A stretch of DNA of 64,000 nucleotides, from assembly GCA_030684555.1 (NCBI GenBank), contig JAUXVN010000090.1:1-64000 (forward strand), read 5' to 3'. Below the pieces are notes generated by a model. It was not told the origin of the DNA, did no database searches, and saw only the letters and a program-made list of their open reading frames with translations. The position numbers and the translations under genes were made by a program. Source of the stretch: Ignavibacteria bacterium. GTDB lineage: Bacteria; Bacteroidota; Ignavibacteria; Ignavibacteriales; Ignavibacteriaceae. Positions 1 to 8,643 of this stretch are shown here, piece after piece. Position 1 is the first letter of the stretch. Each line of letters opens with the position of its first letter.

Positions 1-1
1 T

Positions 2-622
2 CGGGCAAACTCCCGGAAAATAGTAACCTGTCATAACAGGAAAGCGTTAAGCTTATTTTTTCTTTGTATGATTCTGTTAGTATTTTCATGTCCCAAATTT
101 AACACTTTTTCCCTTTTTGGTTCTGGCTTGTCCAGGTTGGGGTTTGCACGTCAGAAATCGAAAGAGACTGAATCAATCGATTTAAATGAACTTATCTATA
201 AAGTTACACAACTACTCGATTATAAAATTCGACAAAAAAACATCTCTTTTACTTTTTTACCTTTTGAGAAACTCCCAACAATTAAAGCCGATCCGGTATT
301 GTTACAAGAAGTAATTTTGAATCTGCTGATAAATAGTTTTGATGCGGTTAGTGTGAATGGAATAATTTCGATTACTACATTTCAAAAGGCTAATCAAATA
401 GGAATAAGTATTAAAGATAATGGCATCGGAATTAGTGCGGAAGATCTTAATTCTATTTTTGACCCGTTCTTTACTACAAAAGAAGCCGGTGAAGGAACCG
501 GTTTGGGACTTTCGGTAAGTCTTGGAATTATTGAAACACACGGCGGAGAAATAAAAGTAAAGAGTGTTCCCGGTGTAGAAACTGAATTCACCGTTTATCT
601 CCCATTAGAGGAATCAAAATGA
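2..622 (+). CDS. Sensor histidine kinase, C-terminal part (5' end outside window)
   Basis: The reading frame is open from base 2, so the gene is cut by the window edge; the first ATG in frame is at 68. From about base 150 the product is a typical kinase catalytic region: end of the dimerisation helix (FARQKSKE), N box (NLLINSFDAV), G1 box (DNGIGIS), F box (FDPFFTTK) and G2 box (GEGTGLGLS). It should bind ATP and phosphorylate the regulator encoded next, whose ATG overlaps this gene's TGA (ATGA at 619-622), so the two form a co-translated two-component pair. The phospho-accepting His lies outside the window or is lost. The residues before about position 150 are Phe/Cys/Ser-rich and do not resemble a kinase dimerisation domain, so this edge may be disturbed. 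The family call is firm; the start is unknown. Confidence 0.85.
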   Translation, partial: RANSRKIVTCHNRKALSLFFLCMILLVFSCPKFNTFSLFGSGLSRLGFARQKSKETESIDLNELIYKVTQLLDYKIRQKNISFTFLPFEKLPTIKADPVLLQEVILNLLINSFDAVSVNGIISITTFQKANQIGISIKDNGIGISAEDLNSIFDPFFTTKEAGEGTGLGLSVSLGIIETHGGEIKVKSVPGVETEFTVYLPLEESK

Positions 623-1971
623 AAATACTACTTTTAGAAGATGAAAAAATTACCAGAATTTCTTTAACCAACACTTTACGTCAAGAAGGATTTGAAGTTG
701 ATAATAGCGGAGATGGTATTGAAGGGATGAATCTTTTCGACCAAAATGATTATGACCTCGTAATAACCGATCTCCGTTTGCCGGGTTTAAATGGAATGGA
801 AATCCTCAGAAACATAAAGCAAAAAAAAAATGAAACAACTGTAATTGTTATCACAGCTTATGCAACCGTTGAAACTGCAGTTGAAGCACTTAAACTCGGT
901 GCATACGATTATATAACTAAACCATTTTCTCCGGATAGAGTAATTGCTATTCTACAAAACATAAAAAGAATGAAATCGATTCTCGAAGAGAATTCCAAAC
1001 TCAAAATGCAGGTTGAAGCTCTCGCCGGTTCAAGTATGATTGCTGGTTCCGCTCCGATGAAAAAATTTCTTGAAACAATTAAAGTAATTGCTCCGTATGA
1101 TTATACGGTTCTAATAGAAGGTGAAAGCGGAACCGGAAAAGAAATGGCTGCACGCGAAATCCATCGGTTAAGCAACAGGAATTCAAATCCATTTATCCCG
1201 ATTAACTGTGCAGTTATTCCGGAAAGTTTACTTGAATCTGAATTATTCGGACATGAAAAAGGGGCGTTTACAAATGCGGTTAAGCGCCACATAGGTTATT
1301 TTGAAAGAGCAGATAAAGGAACTCTTTTTATTGATGATATCGATGACTTCCCTCTTTCGTTGCAAGTAAAACTTCTTAGAGTTTTGCAGGAGCAGGAATT
1401 TGTACGCGTAGGCGGTACCGAAAGTGTTTCTGTAGATGTTAGAATTATTTGCGCAACCAAAGTCGATTTGAAAGAAAAAGTAAACGAAAAACTGTTTAGA
1501 GAAGATTTATATTATCGGTTAAATATAATCCCGCTGAAAATTCCGGCACTTAGAGAACGGAAAGATGATATCCCTGCTTTAATAAATCACTTTTTGAAAA
1601 AATATGGTGAAGGAGATAACCCGGAATTGATAAATAAGCAATTGCTCAATCAACTAATTGAATATGACTGGCAGGGAAATGTAAGAGAGTTAGAAAATAT
1701 TGTTAAAAGAATAATTGCGATGTCTGCAACAGGTGCCGGAATTGATTTATTATTTAAAGAATCATCAACACAAAGTAAAGTTATTGAAAAACCTGAAGTA
1801 CTTACCGACAATTACCCATCGTTTGAGGATTTCATTTTGGAAAAAGAAAAAGAAATAATTAATTGGGCATTAACAAAGTCTGAAAACAATATTAGTCAAG
1901 CAGCTAAACTCTTAAAACTTCCGAGAACTACATTAAAAAGTAAGTTGGACCGAATAAATCCCACAGTTTAA
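619..1971 (+). CDS. NtrC-family sigma-54-dependent response regulator
   Basis: 450 residues with the usual order receiver - AAA+ - Fis-type HTH. The receiver carries the acidic pair at 8-9, the phosphoacceptor Asp51 (ITDLRLPG) and Lys101 (TKPF). The AAA+ domain has Walker A GESGTGKE (168-175), Walker B GTLFIDD (about 234-240) and the arginine-finger segment FREDLYYRLN. The C-terminus (about 408-448) is a DNA-binding helix-turn-helix (NISQAAKLLKLPRTTLKSKL). The sigma-54 contact loop reads GAFTNA (215-220) rather than GAFTGA, and Walker B reads IDDID rather than LDEIG, both departures from consensus. The kinase gene overlaps it upstream by 4 bases. Its targets are unknown; no clear -24/-12 site was spotted nearby. 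Confidence 0.93.
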   Translation: MKILLLEDEKITRISLTNTLRQEGFEVDNSGDGIEGMNLFDQNDYDLVITDLRLPGLNGMEILRNIKQKKNETTVIVITAYATVETAVEALKLGAYDYITKPFSPDRVIAILQNIKRMKSILEENSKLKMQVEALAGSSMIAGSAPMKKFLETIKVIAPYDYTVLIEGESGTGKEMAAREIHRLSNRNSNPFIPINCAVIPESLLESELFGHEKGAFTNAVKRHIGYFERADKGTLFIDDIDDFPLSLQVKLLRVLQEQEFVRVGGTESVSVDVRIICATKVDLKEKVNEKLFREDLYYRLNIIPLKIPALRERKDDIPALINHFLKKYGEGDNPELINKQLLNQLIEYDWQGNVRELENIVKRIIAMSATGAGIDLLFKESSTQSKVIEKPEVLTDNYPSFEDFILEKEKEIINWALTKSENNISQAAKLLKLPRTTLKSKLDRINPTV

Positions 1972-2182
1972 AATAAATAGTGGAGAATTAAATTGCTCCT
2001 CTCATTTGTCGAGAAAAAAGTGTATTTGCATGTGATTGAGCGGAGTATATTTGTATGAACTTCGTTCAAATGAGTATAAATCGACTAAAAAACTTTTATT
2101 GATGAAGTAGAGGGTATTTACCTTAATAAATTTTGCCCCTATTCTCCTCAAAAAAACACCAAAGAACTACCCAACTTTTATG

Positions 2183-2214
2183 TTGTTAAAATCGAAAGGA
2201 TTGTTTTATATTTA
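2183..2214 (+). promoter_or_regulatory. Candidate promoter for the DUF4920 gene
   Basis: TTG at 2183-2185 and TATATTTA at 2207-2214 are 21 bases apart, one mismatch from the Bacteroidota-type TTTG/TAnnTTTG arrangement. The same stretch can also be read as a sigma-70-like TTGTTA-N17-TTATAT. It sits about 42 bases before the ATG at 2256. Prediction by eye only. The rest of the 1972-2255 gap shows nothing else recognisable. Confidence 0.35.
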
Positions 2215-2255
2215 GACGTAAATTTTAAACTCAAAATATTTTGAAAGGTGAACTA

Positions 2256-2720
2256 ATGAAGAAACTAATTTTATCGGTTTTGGTCATTTTTTTGATGGCA
2301 AATGTTGTTTCTGCTAAGGATAAAAAATACGGAGCAACATTAACATTGAAAGAAAAAACCAAGATTTCGGATATTTATGCTAATCCACAAAAGTATGTCG
2401 GTAAAAAAGTTCTTGTTGAGGGGATGCTGTTAGATGTTTGTGCAAAAAGAGGATGTTGGGTTGAGTTATCAAGTGATAAAGAATTTCAAAAAATTAGAGT
2501 AAAAGTGAATGACGGTGAAATCATTTTCCCGATGGAAGCTAAAGGGAAAACAGGTCTATTTGAAGGGATGATTCAAGAAATTAAACTAACAAAAGAACAA
2601 GCCATCGAACGCGCTGAACATCATGCAGAAGAACAGGGAACAAAATTTGATCCAAGTACAATTACAGAGGGAACTACCCTTTATCAAATTAAAGGACTTG
2701 GCGCAGTAATTAAGGACTAA
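2256..2720 (+). CDS. DUF4920 domain secreted/periplasmic protein
   Basis: About 154 residues with an N-terminal signal peptide (KK, hydrophobic stretch, VSA-K cleavage region) followed by a small OB-like domain. The hallmark is a conserved CAKRGCW segment inside a beta-rich region (VLVEGMLLDVCAKRGCWVEL), as in DUF4920 proteins; the two Cys could bind metal or form a disulfide (inference). An in-frame TTG at 2241 is less likely as start because an AAAGGTG ribosome site (2244-2250) sits 5 bases before the ATG at 2256. A strong terminator follows at 2741. The function of the family is not established. The PepSY-like membrane gene downstream is a neighbour but probably transcribed separately. Confidence 0.8.
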   Translation: MKKLILSVLVIFLMANVVSAKDKKYGATLTLKEKTKISDIYANPQKYVGKKVLVEGMLLDVCAKRGCWVELSSDKEFQKIRVKVNDGEIIFPMEAKGKTGLFEGMIQEIKLTKEQAIERAEHHAEEQGTKFDPSTITEGTTLYQIKGLGAVIKD

Positions 2721-2740
2721 GTTTAAGAACTTATTTTTTT

Positions 2741-2767
2741 AAGGGATGGTTTTGCCATCCCTTTTTT
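2741..2767 (+). terminator. Rho-independent terminator after DUF4920 gene
   Basis: AAGGGATGG (2741-2749), loop TTTTG, CCATCCCTT (2755-2763), then a T run. A perfect 9-bp stem with a U tract is a textbook intrinsic terminator. It also rules out the apparent upstream ATG at 2746 as a start for the next gene, because that ATG lies inside the stem. Confidence 0.85.
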
Positions 2768-2784
2768 ATAATAGGATGCAGAAG

Positions 2785-3342
2785 ATGAAATGGAGAAAAT
2801 GGTTAAGAATCCTTCACCGGGATATAGGTTATCTGGCTACAGCTCTTACAGTTATTTATGCTATTTCGGGAGTAGCTGTTAATCACGTTGGAGATTGGAA
2901 TCCAAATTACAGAATAGAAAAAGTAATTATTGAACTTGATTCAATCCCTTCTAATTACGAAAAAGAGGAAATGGTAAAATATATTCTCTCGGAAATCGGG
3001 GAAACCAGAGAAGTTAAAAATAGTTTCCGTCCCGATCCAAACAGATTAGACATATTTGTTGAGGGAAATACTATTACGGTTAATTATGAAACATGTGAAG
3101 TAACCCAGGAAAAAGTTGTTCCCCGCCCAATTATTAGAGAAACTAATTTTTTACATCTTAACGCACCTAAAAAAGTCTGGACTTACGTTGCTGATTTATT
3201 TGCGGTTGCCCTTGCATTTTTGGCTATTTCGGGTCTTTTCATGATTAAAGGGAAAAATGGAATTACCGGTAGAGGCGCATGGTTAACGGCTCTCGGACTT
3301 ATTATTCCGATTGTTTTTCTTTTATTATACTATTACTATTGA
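2785..3342 (+). CDS. PepSY-associated transmembrane helix protein
   Basis: About 185 residues. An N-terminal basic segment (MKWRKWLRILHRDIGY) leads into a first membrane helix (LATALTVIYAISGVAV) followed by NHVGDWNPNY, a soluble middle, and two C-terminal membrane helices (VADLFAVALAFLAISGLFMIKG and LTALGLIIPIVFLLLYYYY). This is the PepSY-TM pattern seen in small Bacteroidota membrane proteins of unknown role. I prefer the ATG at 2785 because AGGA at 2773-2776 is 8 bases upstream; 2776 is possible and 2746 lies in the preceding terminator. The following acyl-CoA synthetase starts 4 bases after the stop, suggesting co-transcription. Confidence 0.75.
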   Translation: MKWRKWLRILHRDIGYLATALTVIYAISGVAVNHVGDWNPNYRIEKVIIELDSIPSNYEKEEMVKYILSEIGETREVKNSFRPDPNRLDIFVEGNTITVNYETCEVTQEKVVPRPIIRETNFLHLNAPKKVWTYVADLFAVALAFLAISGLFMIKGKNGITGRGAWLTALGLIIPIVFLLLYYYY

Positions 3343-3346
3343 CGCT

Positions 3347-5404
3347 ATGAATAATGTAATCAATCAGTTTTTTTATCCTTCATCAATCTGCATTGCGGGG
3401 GCTTCGTCTAAAGAAAAAAGCATCGGTTATGAACTGCTCAAATCAATTAAACAGTATAATTATACAGGAAAAATTTTTCCCGTTAATCCAAAAGCTGATG
3501 AAGTTCTCGGATTTAAATGTTTTCATTCTATTGATGAAATAACTGAGAAAATAGATTTAGCAATAGTATTAGTTCCAAAGTCTTTTGCCGAAGAAACTAT
3601 TGATATACTTCTCGCAAAAGATGTTAAAGCAATTATTCTAATTACAGCAGGATTTAAAGAGACCGGCACTAAAGGGGAAATTGTTGAAAAACGTATTCTC
3701 GAAAAAGTTAAAAACGCAGGTGCGCGGTTAGTCGGCCCTAATTGTATGGGAGTAATAACTACTTTTGAGGATATTAAACTTAACGCCACTTTTGTAGCCG
3801 AAAAACCGGGAATTGGAGCAACCGCTTTCTTATCACAAAGCGGAGCTATCGGGGCAACAGTACTTAATTCATTGCGTGAAACAGATATAAAGTTTGGACA
3901 TTTTATCAGCGTTGGAAACAAAGCCGATATTGCCGAAAATGATCTACTTCATTTTTGGCAAAATGATGATCGTATTAAAACAATTACATTTTATCTCGAA
4001 AGTTTTGTAAACGGTGAAGAATTTATAAAGCCTTTTATTAATTCTGAAATTACAAAACCTGTCATAATCTTAAAAGCCGGAAGAACCGCAGGTGGAATTA
4101 AAGCTGCATCTTCACACACCGGAGCACTTGCGAGTAATGATAAAGTTGTAAATGCAATCGCAAAACAATTCAACATCATCAGAGCGGAGTCGCTAAATGA
4201 ACTATTCAATACCGCAAAAGGTTTAGAAAACTTCCCATTTCCTAATGGAAATAAAATTGCAGTTATAACAAATGCAGGTGGTCCCGCAATCCTTGCAGTT
4301 GATGCATTAGAAAAAGAAGGATTAAAACTTGTTTCGTTAACTGAATCTACAAAATCTAAATTAAAAGAAATTGTTCACCCCGAAGGAAGTGTTAATAATC
4401 CGGTTGATCTTCTTCCCGGCGGGAATGCACAACAATATAAAACCGTGAACGAAATAGTTTTAAATGATGAAAATGTAGATGCGGTTGTTTCAATATTTGT
4501 TGAGCCTGTTATGGTTCCGGCTTTTGATGTAATCGAAGGAATTAACAGCATCGAGCATGTAAAACCAATATTCCAGGTAGTTATGCCGTTACCCGAGTTT
4601 TGGGAGAAGAACAGAAAAGAATCGTTATATAAAAAACCGTTATTCCGCAATCCGGAAGAGCCGGCAAAAGTTATTTCAAATATGCTTCAGTTTTCCTTTA
4701 GAAAGAAAAAAGAGAAATATATTTCTATGAATGTTGAGGGGAACAAATTAAATCTTGGGGAAGGTTATATCTCGCAAGAAATGATTTCACGACTCTGTTT
4801 GCTTTATAATCTTCCACTGGTTGAAAATAGAATTGTTAAAAAAGAGATGTTGATACAAGAAGCTGAGAACATGAATTTTCCCGTTGTACTTAAAGGGATT
4901 TCAAAAGATGTGCTTCACAAATCGGAGTTTGATGCGGTTAAACTTAACTTAAAAACCAAAGAAGAATTGATCGCAACCGCAACTGATATGGCAAAACGAT
5001 TTGAAGAAAACGGATTTGTTTTAGAATCATTCTTAATTCAACCATTCATCAAAATTAAAAACGAAGTTTTACTTGGCGGATTTCGTGATCCCTCATTCGG
5101 TCCAATAATTATGTTCGGAACCGGCGGAAAGTATGTTGAAGTTTATAATGATACCGCAATGCGGTCAGCCTACTTGTGCGATACCGATATCGATGAGCTT
5201 ATTAACGAAACTAAAATGGGACAGATTTTATCGGGTGTTCGTGGCGAAAAATCTATAGATTTTAAGAAACTGAAAGAGATAATAAAATCAACCGCTCAAA
5301 TGTTCCTCGATTATCCCTCAATTCAAGAATTCGATTTTAATCCACTCTTAATCACTGAAGAAGGTGAAATATATGCTGTGGATGTTAGAATAAAATCTGA
5401 ATAA
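3347..5404 (+). CDS. ADP-forming acetate/acyl-CoA ligase (fused alpha-beta)
   Basis: 685 residues. The N-terminal CoA-binding Rossmann domain (roughly 5-135, YPSSICIAGASS) is followed by succinyl-CoA-ligase-like flavodoxin domains (GATAFLSQSGAIGA). A SSHTGAL motif carries the predicted phospho-His (about residue 257), and a C-terminal ATP-grasp domain starts near 480 (LVENRIVKKE ... MFGTGGKYVEVYND). Such enzymes interconvert acyl-CoA + ADP + Pi and acid + ATP + CoA, so acetyl-CoA can be used for substrate-level ATP formation. A protein acetyltransferase role is less likely because no GNAT domain is attached. The ATG at 3347, four bases past the upstream stop, is chosen; an earlier in-frame ATG lies inside the previous gene. 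The exact acyl substrate cannot be read from sequence. Confidence 0.9.
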   Translation: MNNVINQFFYPSSICIAGASSKEKSIGYELLKSIKQYNYTGKIFPVNPKADEVLGFKCFHSIDEITEKIDLAIVLVPKSFAEETIDILLAKDVKAIILITAGFKETGTKGEIVEKRILEKVKNAGARLVGPNCMGVITTFEDIKLNATFVAEKPGIGATAFLSQSGAIGATVLNSLRETDIKFGHFISVGNKADIAENDLLHFWQNDDRIKTITFYLESFVNGEEFIKPFINSEITKPVIILKAGRTAGGIKAASSHTGALASNDKVVNAIAKQFNIIRAESLNELFNTAKGLENFPFPNGNKIAVITNAGGPAILAVDALEKEGLKLVSLTESTKSKLKEIVHPEGSVNNPVDLLPGGNAQQYKTVNEIVLNDENVDAVVSIFVEPVMVPAFDVIEGINSIEHVKPIFQVVMPLPEFWEKNRKESLYKKPLFRNPEEPAKVISNMLQFSFRKKKEKYISMNVEGNKLNLGEGYISQEMISRLCLLYNLPLVENRIVKKEMLIQEAENMNFPVVLKGISKDVLHKSEFDAVKLNLKTKEELIATATDMAKRFEENGFVLESFLIQPFIKIKNEVLLGGFRDPSFGPIIMFGTGGKYVEVYNDTAMRSAYLCDTDIDELINETKMGQILSGVRGEKSIDFKKLKEIIKSTAQMFLDYPSIQEFDFNPLLITEEGEIYAVDVRIKSE

Positions 5405-5573
5405 AACCACGATTTGAATTTATACTCACACTACACTTTCCATTTTGTAATGCCTTCAGTCGTGGCTGATTGAATCAGCATCTGAACCAAATAAATATAG
5501 ATTCTGAATCCTTTTTAAAATTCCTTTATCCTATCCAGTAGAAAATAAAATTATTATTAAATAGGAGATAAAA

Positions 5574-5939
5574 ATGACTGAGAATTTAACCAAAGACACT
5601 TTCTTAACTAAAGTATTCGATTATGAAAAAAACAAAGAATGGAAATTTGAAGGTGAACTTCCTTGTATAATTGATTTCTGGGCACCATGGTGCGGACCTT
5701 GTAAAATGGTCGGACCTGTTTTAGAAGAATTATCAACTGAATATGCCGGAAAAATTAACATCTATAAAGTAAATACTGATGTGGAACAAGAGCTCGGCGG
5801 TGCTTTCGGAATAAGAAGCATTCCTTCAATTCTATTTGTTCCAAAAGATGGTCAGCCTCAAATGGCAGTCGGTGCTCTTCCAAAACAATCGTTAAAAGAA
5901 GTAATCGAAAAAGAATTGTTAAATAATTCAGCTAACTAA
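5574..5939 (+). CDS. trxA: Thioredoxin
   Basis: 121 residues with the WCGPC active site (Cys40, Cys43) in the context FWAPWCGPCKM, and the cis-Pro region RSIPSILFV. It is a small cytosolic disulfide reductase. The N-terminal extension FDYEKNKEWKFEGELP is the form common in Bacteroidota and relatives. AGGAG lies 7 bases before the ATG. A strong hairpin follows at 5947, so the gene is likely monocistronic. Confidence 0.95.
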   Translation: MTENLTKDTFLTKVFDYEKNKEWKFEGELPCIIDFWAPWCGPCKMVGPVLEELSTEYAGKINIYKVNTDVEQELGGAFGIRSIPSILFVPKDGQPQMAVGALPKQSLKEVIEKELLNNSAN

Positions 5940-5946
5940 TTTTAAC

Positions 5947-5991
5947 AGAGGTTGTCTCAAATTCATATTACAGTTTGAGACAGCCTCTTTT
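5947..5991 (+). terminator. Terminator hairpin after trxA, with GAGGCTGTCTCAAA-type arms
   Basis: AGAGGTTGTCTCAAA on the left pairs with TTTGAGACAGCCTCT on the right across about an 11-base loop, followed by TTT. The stem is 15 bp with one G-T pair. It can act as an intrinsic terminator. The same arm sequence recurs as a single half at 30580-30595, so the hairpin may derive from a repeat element. Confidence 0.7.
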
Positions 5992-6094
5992 CCTTTCAAA
6001 TTCTGCAAAGACTTACCCGCCAAATTGAATTCTTTTAAAGTCTCAATTGTTTATCTTGTATAACCATTACTTATTAAACTTTACGATTGAGAAA

Positions 6095-7324
6095 ATGAAG
6101 AAATTTGATATTCCATTATTCTACAGAAGCCCGATTATTTCAAAAATAAAAGAATTGCGAAAACTTCAAGACCCGCGGAAAAAAGATTATTCCGCAGCGC
6201 TACTTGATTTTGGAAGTTTACGAATTAAACTGCCGCGTCATTTCGGTTTTTGTTACGGTGTAGAAAATGCGATTGAAATTGCGTACAAAACAATTGAAGA
6301 AAATCCCGATAAACGAATTTTTCTACTAAGCGAAATGATCCACAATCCCGAAGTTAATAACGATTTGTTAAGCCGCGGTGTTAAGTTCATCATGGATACA
6401 TACGGCAATCAACTCATTGAATGGGATGAAATAAAAAAGGAAGATATTGTAATTATTCCCGCATTCGGTACTACAATAGAAACAGAAAATAAATTAATTG
6501 AAATAGGGATTGATACCGTAAAATACAATACAACATGCCCATTTGTTGAAAAGGTTTGGAACAGAGCCGCTCAATTGGGAGGCGGTGACTACACAATAAT
6601 TATTCACGGCAAATCGACACATGAAGAAACCCGTGCAACTTTTTCGCACTCCATTAGAAACGGTAAATCACTAATTGTAAGAGATATTAACGAAGCAAAA
6701 GTTTTGGGTAAGATTATTCTCGGAGAAATTCCCAAAGAGACTTTTTATGAATTATTTACGAATAAATTTTCTGATGGTTTCGATGTAAATAACGACTTAT
6801 CCAAAATCGGTGTTGTTAATCAAACAACTATGCTTGCTTCTGAAACTCAGGCAATTGCCGACCTTCTTCGGGAAGTAATGATCACTAAATATGGAGAAGC
6901 TGAGATAAAAAATCATAGTGCAGATACTCGCGATACTCTATGTTATGCGACCAACGAAAACCAGCAGGCAACAATAGTTTTATTAAAAGAAAAAGCTGAT
7001 TTAGCTATAGTAGTTGGCGGCTACAACAGCTCTAACACATCGCACATAGTTGAGCTGTGTAAAGAGGTTGTCCCGACATATTTTATTTCCGGAGTTGAAA
7101 AAATAATATCGGAAACGTCAATCCGTCACTTTGATATACATAATAAAGTTGAGATTAAAACAGAGGGATATATTCCGAAGAAAGATAAAGTCGAAATAAT
7201 AATTACAAGCGGGGCTTCCTGTCCCGATGCAATAGTTGACGAAGTTATGAATAAAATAATTTCATACTTCCCCGGTAGCAAAAGCGCAGAAGAAGCTATA
7301 AATGATTTTGCAAAAAACCAATAG
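6095..7324 (+). CDS. ispH: 4-hydroxy-3-methylbut-2-enyl diphosphate reductase (long form)
   Basis: 409 residues from the ATG at 6095. It catalyses the last step of the MEP isoprenoid pathway, making IPP and DMAPP with an iron-sulfur cluster. The three cluster cysteines appear in family contexts: Cys53 (GFCYGVENA), Cys148 (NTTCPFVEKVW) and Cys283 (DTLCYATNENQ). The substrate-site segments IHGK and SSNTSH are present. Typical IspH is about 310-320 residues; this is the longer roughly 400-residue variety, with an N-terminal extension of about 45 residues and inserts. An extra Cys376 sits in SGASCPD. An upstream in-frame ATG at 6047 would add an unlikely hydrophobic leader, so 6095 is preferred. 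Confidence 0.92.
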   Translation: MKKFDIPLFYRSPIISKIKELRKLQDPRKKDYSAALLDFGSLRIKLPRHFGFCYGVENAIEIAYKTIEENPDKRIFLLSEMIHNPEVNNDLLSRGVKFIMDTYGNQLIEWDEIKKEDIVIIPAFGTTIETENKLIEIGIDTVKYNTTCPFVEKVWNRAAQLGGGDYTIIIHGKSTHEETRATFSHSIRNGKSLIVRDINEAKVLGKIILGEIPKETFYELFTNKFSDGFDVNNDLSKIGVVNQTTMLASETQAIADLLREVMITKYGEAEIKNHSADTRDTLCYATNENQQATIVLLKEKADLAIVVGGYNSSNTSHIVELCKEVVPTYFISGVEKIISETSIRHFDIHNKVEIKTEGYIPKKDKVEIIITSGASCPDAIVDEVMNKIISYFPGSKSAEEAINDFAKNQ

Positions 7325-7664
7325 CAATACTTAATAATTTGATAATGAAGAATATTTGAAGTAGTGTTTTGGAATTTAATTGTGGTTAATGATTATTGCA
7401 TAATATCTATTGTTTTTCGGATATTGCATATTGAAAACAAAAATAAAAGTACATAAATTTTAAAATGAAAAACATACGACCGAATGACAAAGGAATATTT
7501 TCCACATTAAGACAAAACAGAAAATGAGAACCAGTCCCTCATTCATGCTTAGTCAACCATTCCAATACACGAGCGATTGTTTTGCAGTCCAAAGATTCCT
7601 CATTTTGTCAGTACTTTAAGAAGAACTAAATAAAAAACTTAATTATACAATAAATTTTTTAATT
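7325..7664 (+). other. AT-rich gap before the restriction-modification locus
   Basis: No gene of normal size. On the minus strand 7608-7539 a short open stretch reads NEESLDCKTIARVLEWLTKHE (split here: NEESLDCKTIA, RVLEWLTKHE) then stop; it looks protein-like but is only about 22 codons between stops, so it may be the decayed tail of a lost gene. The gap marks the junction between the core ispH region and the accessory segment. Confidence 0.3.
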
Positions 7665-8626
7665 ATGAATATTTTCCAAAAAATAGAAGCATTTGTCACA
7701 AAGACATTCAAGACAACATTAGAAATCTTTTTAGAAGCGCTTAAACTTAGTCCTAATGCGCAAGGGTATGTTAATGGTTCGATTACAGAGCTATTATTGA
7801 AAAAAAAATTAGAAAATGAAGGTTATGAAGTAAAAAGAATTAGAGAAAAATGGGAAGGGCGAAAACATTCAAGGCACCATGGAGACTTTTATTTTAGGAA
7901 AAATGCTGAAAGTCCATGGTTTGTTCTAGAATCAAAAGGTGTTAAATCAAATACTGAAGATTGGAATAAACTATACAATTATCAGCGTCTAAAAAAAATG
8001 CTTTTTGATTATTATGAAATCATTCATTGGATTAATCAACAAGAGGAAATAGAACCTCAAATTGATAAATGGATTGACGAAAATTTGCCGGAATTAAAGG
8101 CTTCCCCTACTCTTTATTCATATGAAGAAATACAAGGGTATCTTAAAAACCCTCCGAGAAGAGAAACGGATAAATTTGTTGCGATGAAACTGTTAGGATG
8201 TAAAAGTAGGGATGAAATTGATAGAATGATTGACGACCAATTATATTATGTAATGAGCAAAGTAATGCTTCTTGATACTCACTTTGTTTCTGGTACTTCA
8301 CAGGCGTAAGTGATAGAACACAGGCTACGCCAAGAAAGGACGAATTTAATCTAATTTCTATAGATATAGTATTGAGATACAATGACCATAAATTTCTATT
8401 TGCAAATCCAAAACAGTTAGATTCATCTGGTAAGGATTCGAATCATTTGCAACAGAATTACATTATGGGTTTTGTATTTCCCCAAGTAAACGGTTCATTA
8501 AAACTTGATCTTACTGATGAATGGTACGAAAGTTTTAATGAAGTATTTGAAACACTTAATATTGAGGACGCCATTAGTGCAGATGATATGCAGATTGACA
8601 ATAGAAATATTATTGTTAAAAACTGA
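7665..8626 (+). pseudogene. PD-(D/E)XK restriction endonuclease-like protein, frameshifted
   Basis: The first part (7665-8309, 214 codons) has a nuclease-like core: Glu42 in a helix (TELLLKKKLENEGY), Asp74 (HHGDFYF) and Glu89-x-Lys91 (FVLESKG), matching the E...D...ExK arrangement of PD-(D/E)XK enzymes. It stops at 8309, but another frame stays open across the stop (GVSDRTQATPRKDEF, then NLISIDIVLRYNDHK) and runs to a stop at 8626. A single missing base around 8280-8305 explains both pieces, giving about 320 residues when rejoined. It lies 17 bases before the methylase/specificity gene, so it is probably the cognate nuclease. The shift could be real inactivation or a sequencing error. The nuclease assignment comes from motifs, not a recognised named family. 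Confidence 0.7.
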
Positions 8627-8643
8627 AATTGTGTTTAACATTT

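Noticed and set aside
2746-2784. Earlier in-frame ATG for the PepSY-like gene at 2746
   Set aside because: It lies inside a perfect terminator stem (2741-2763) that ends the previous gene; later ATGs have a ribosome site.
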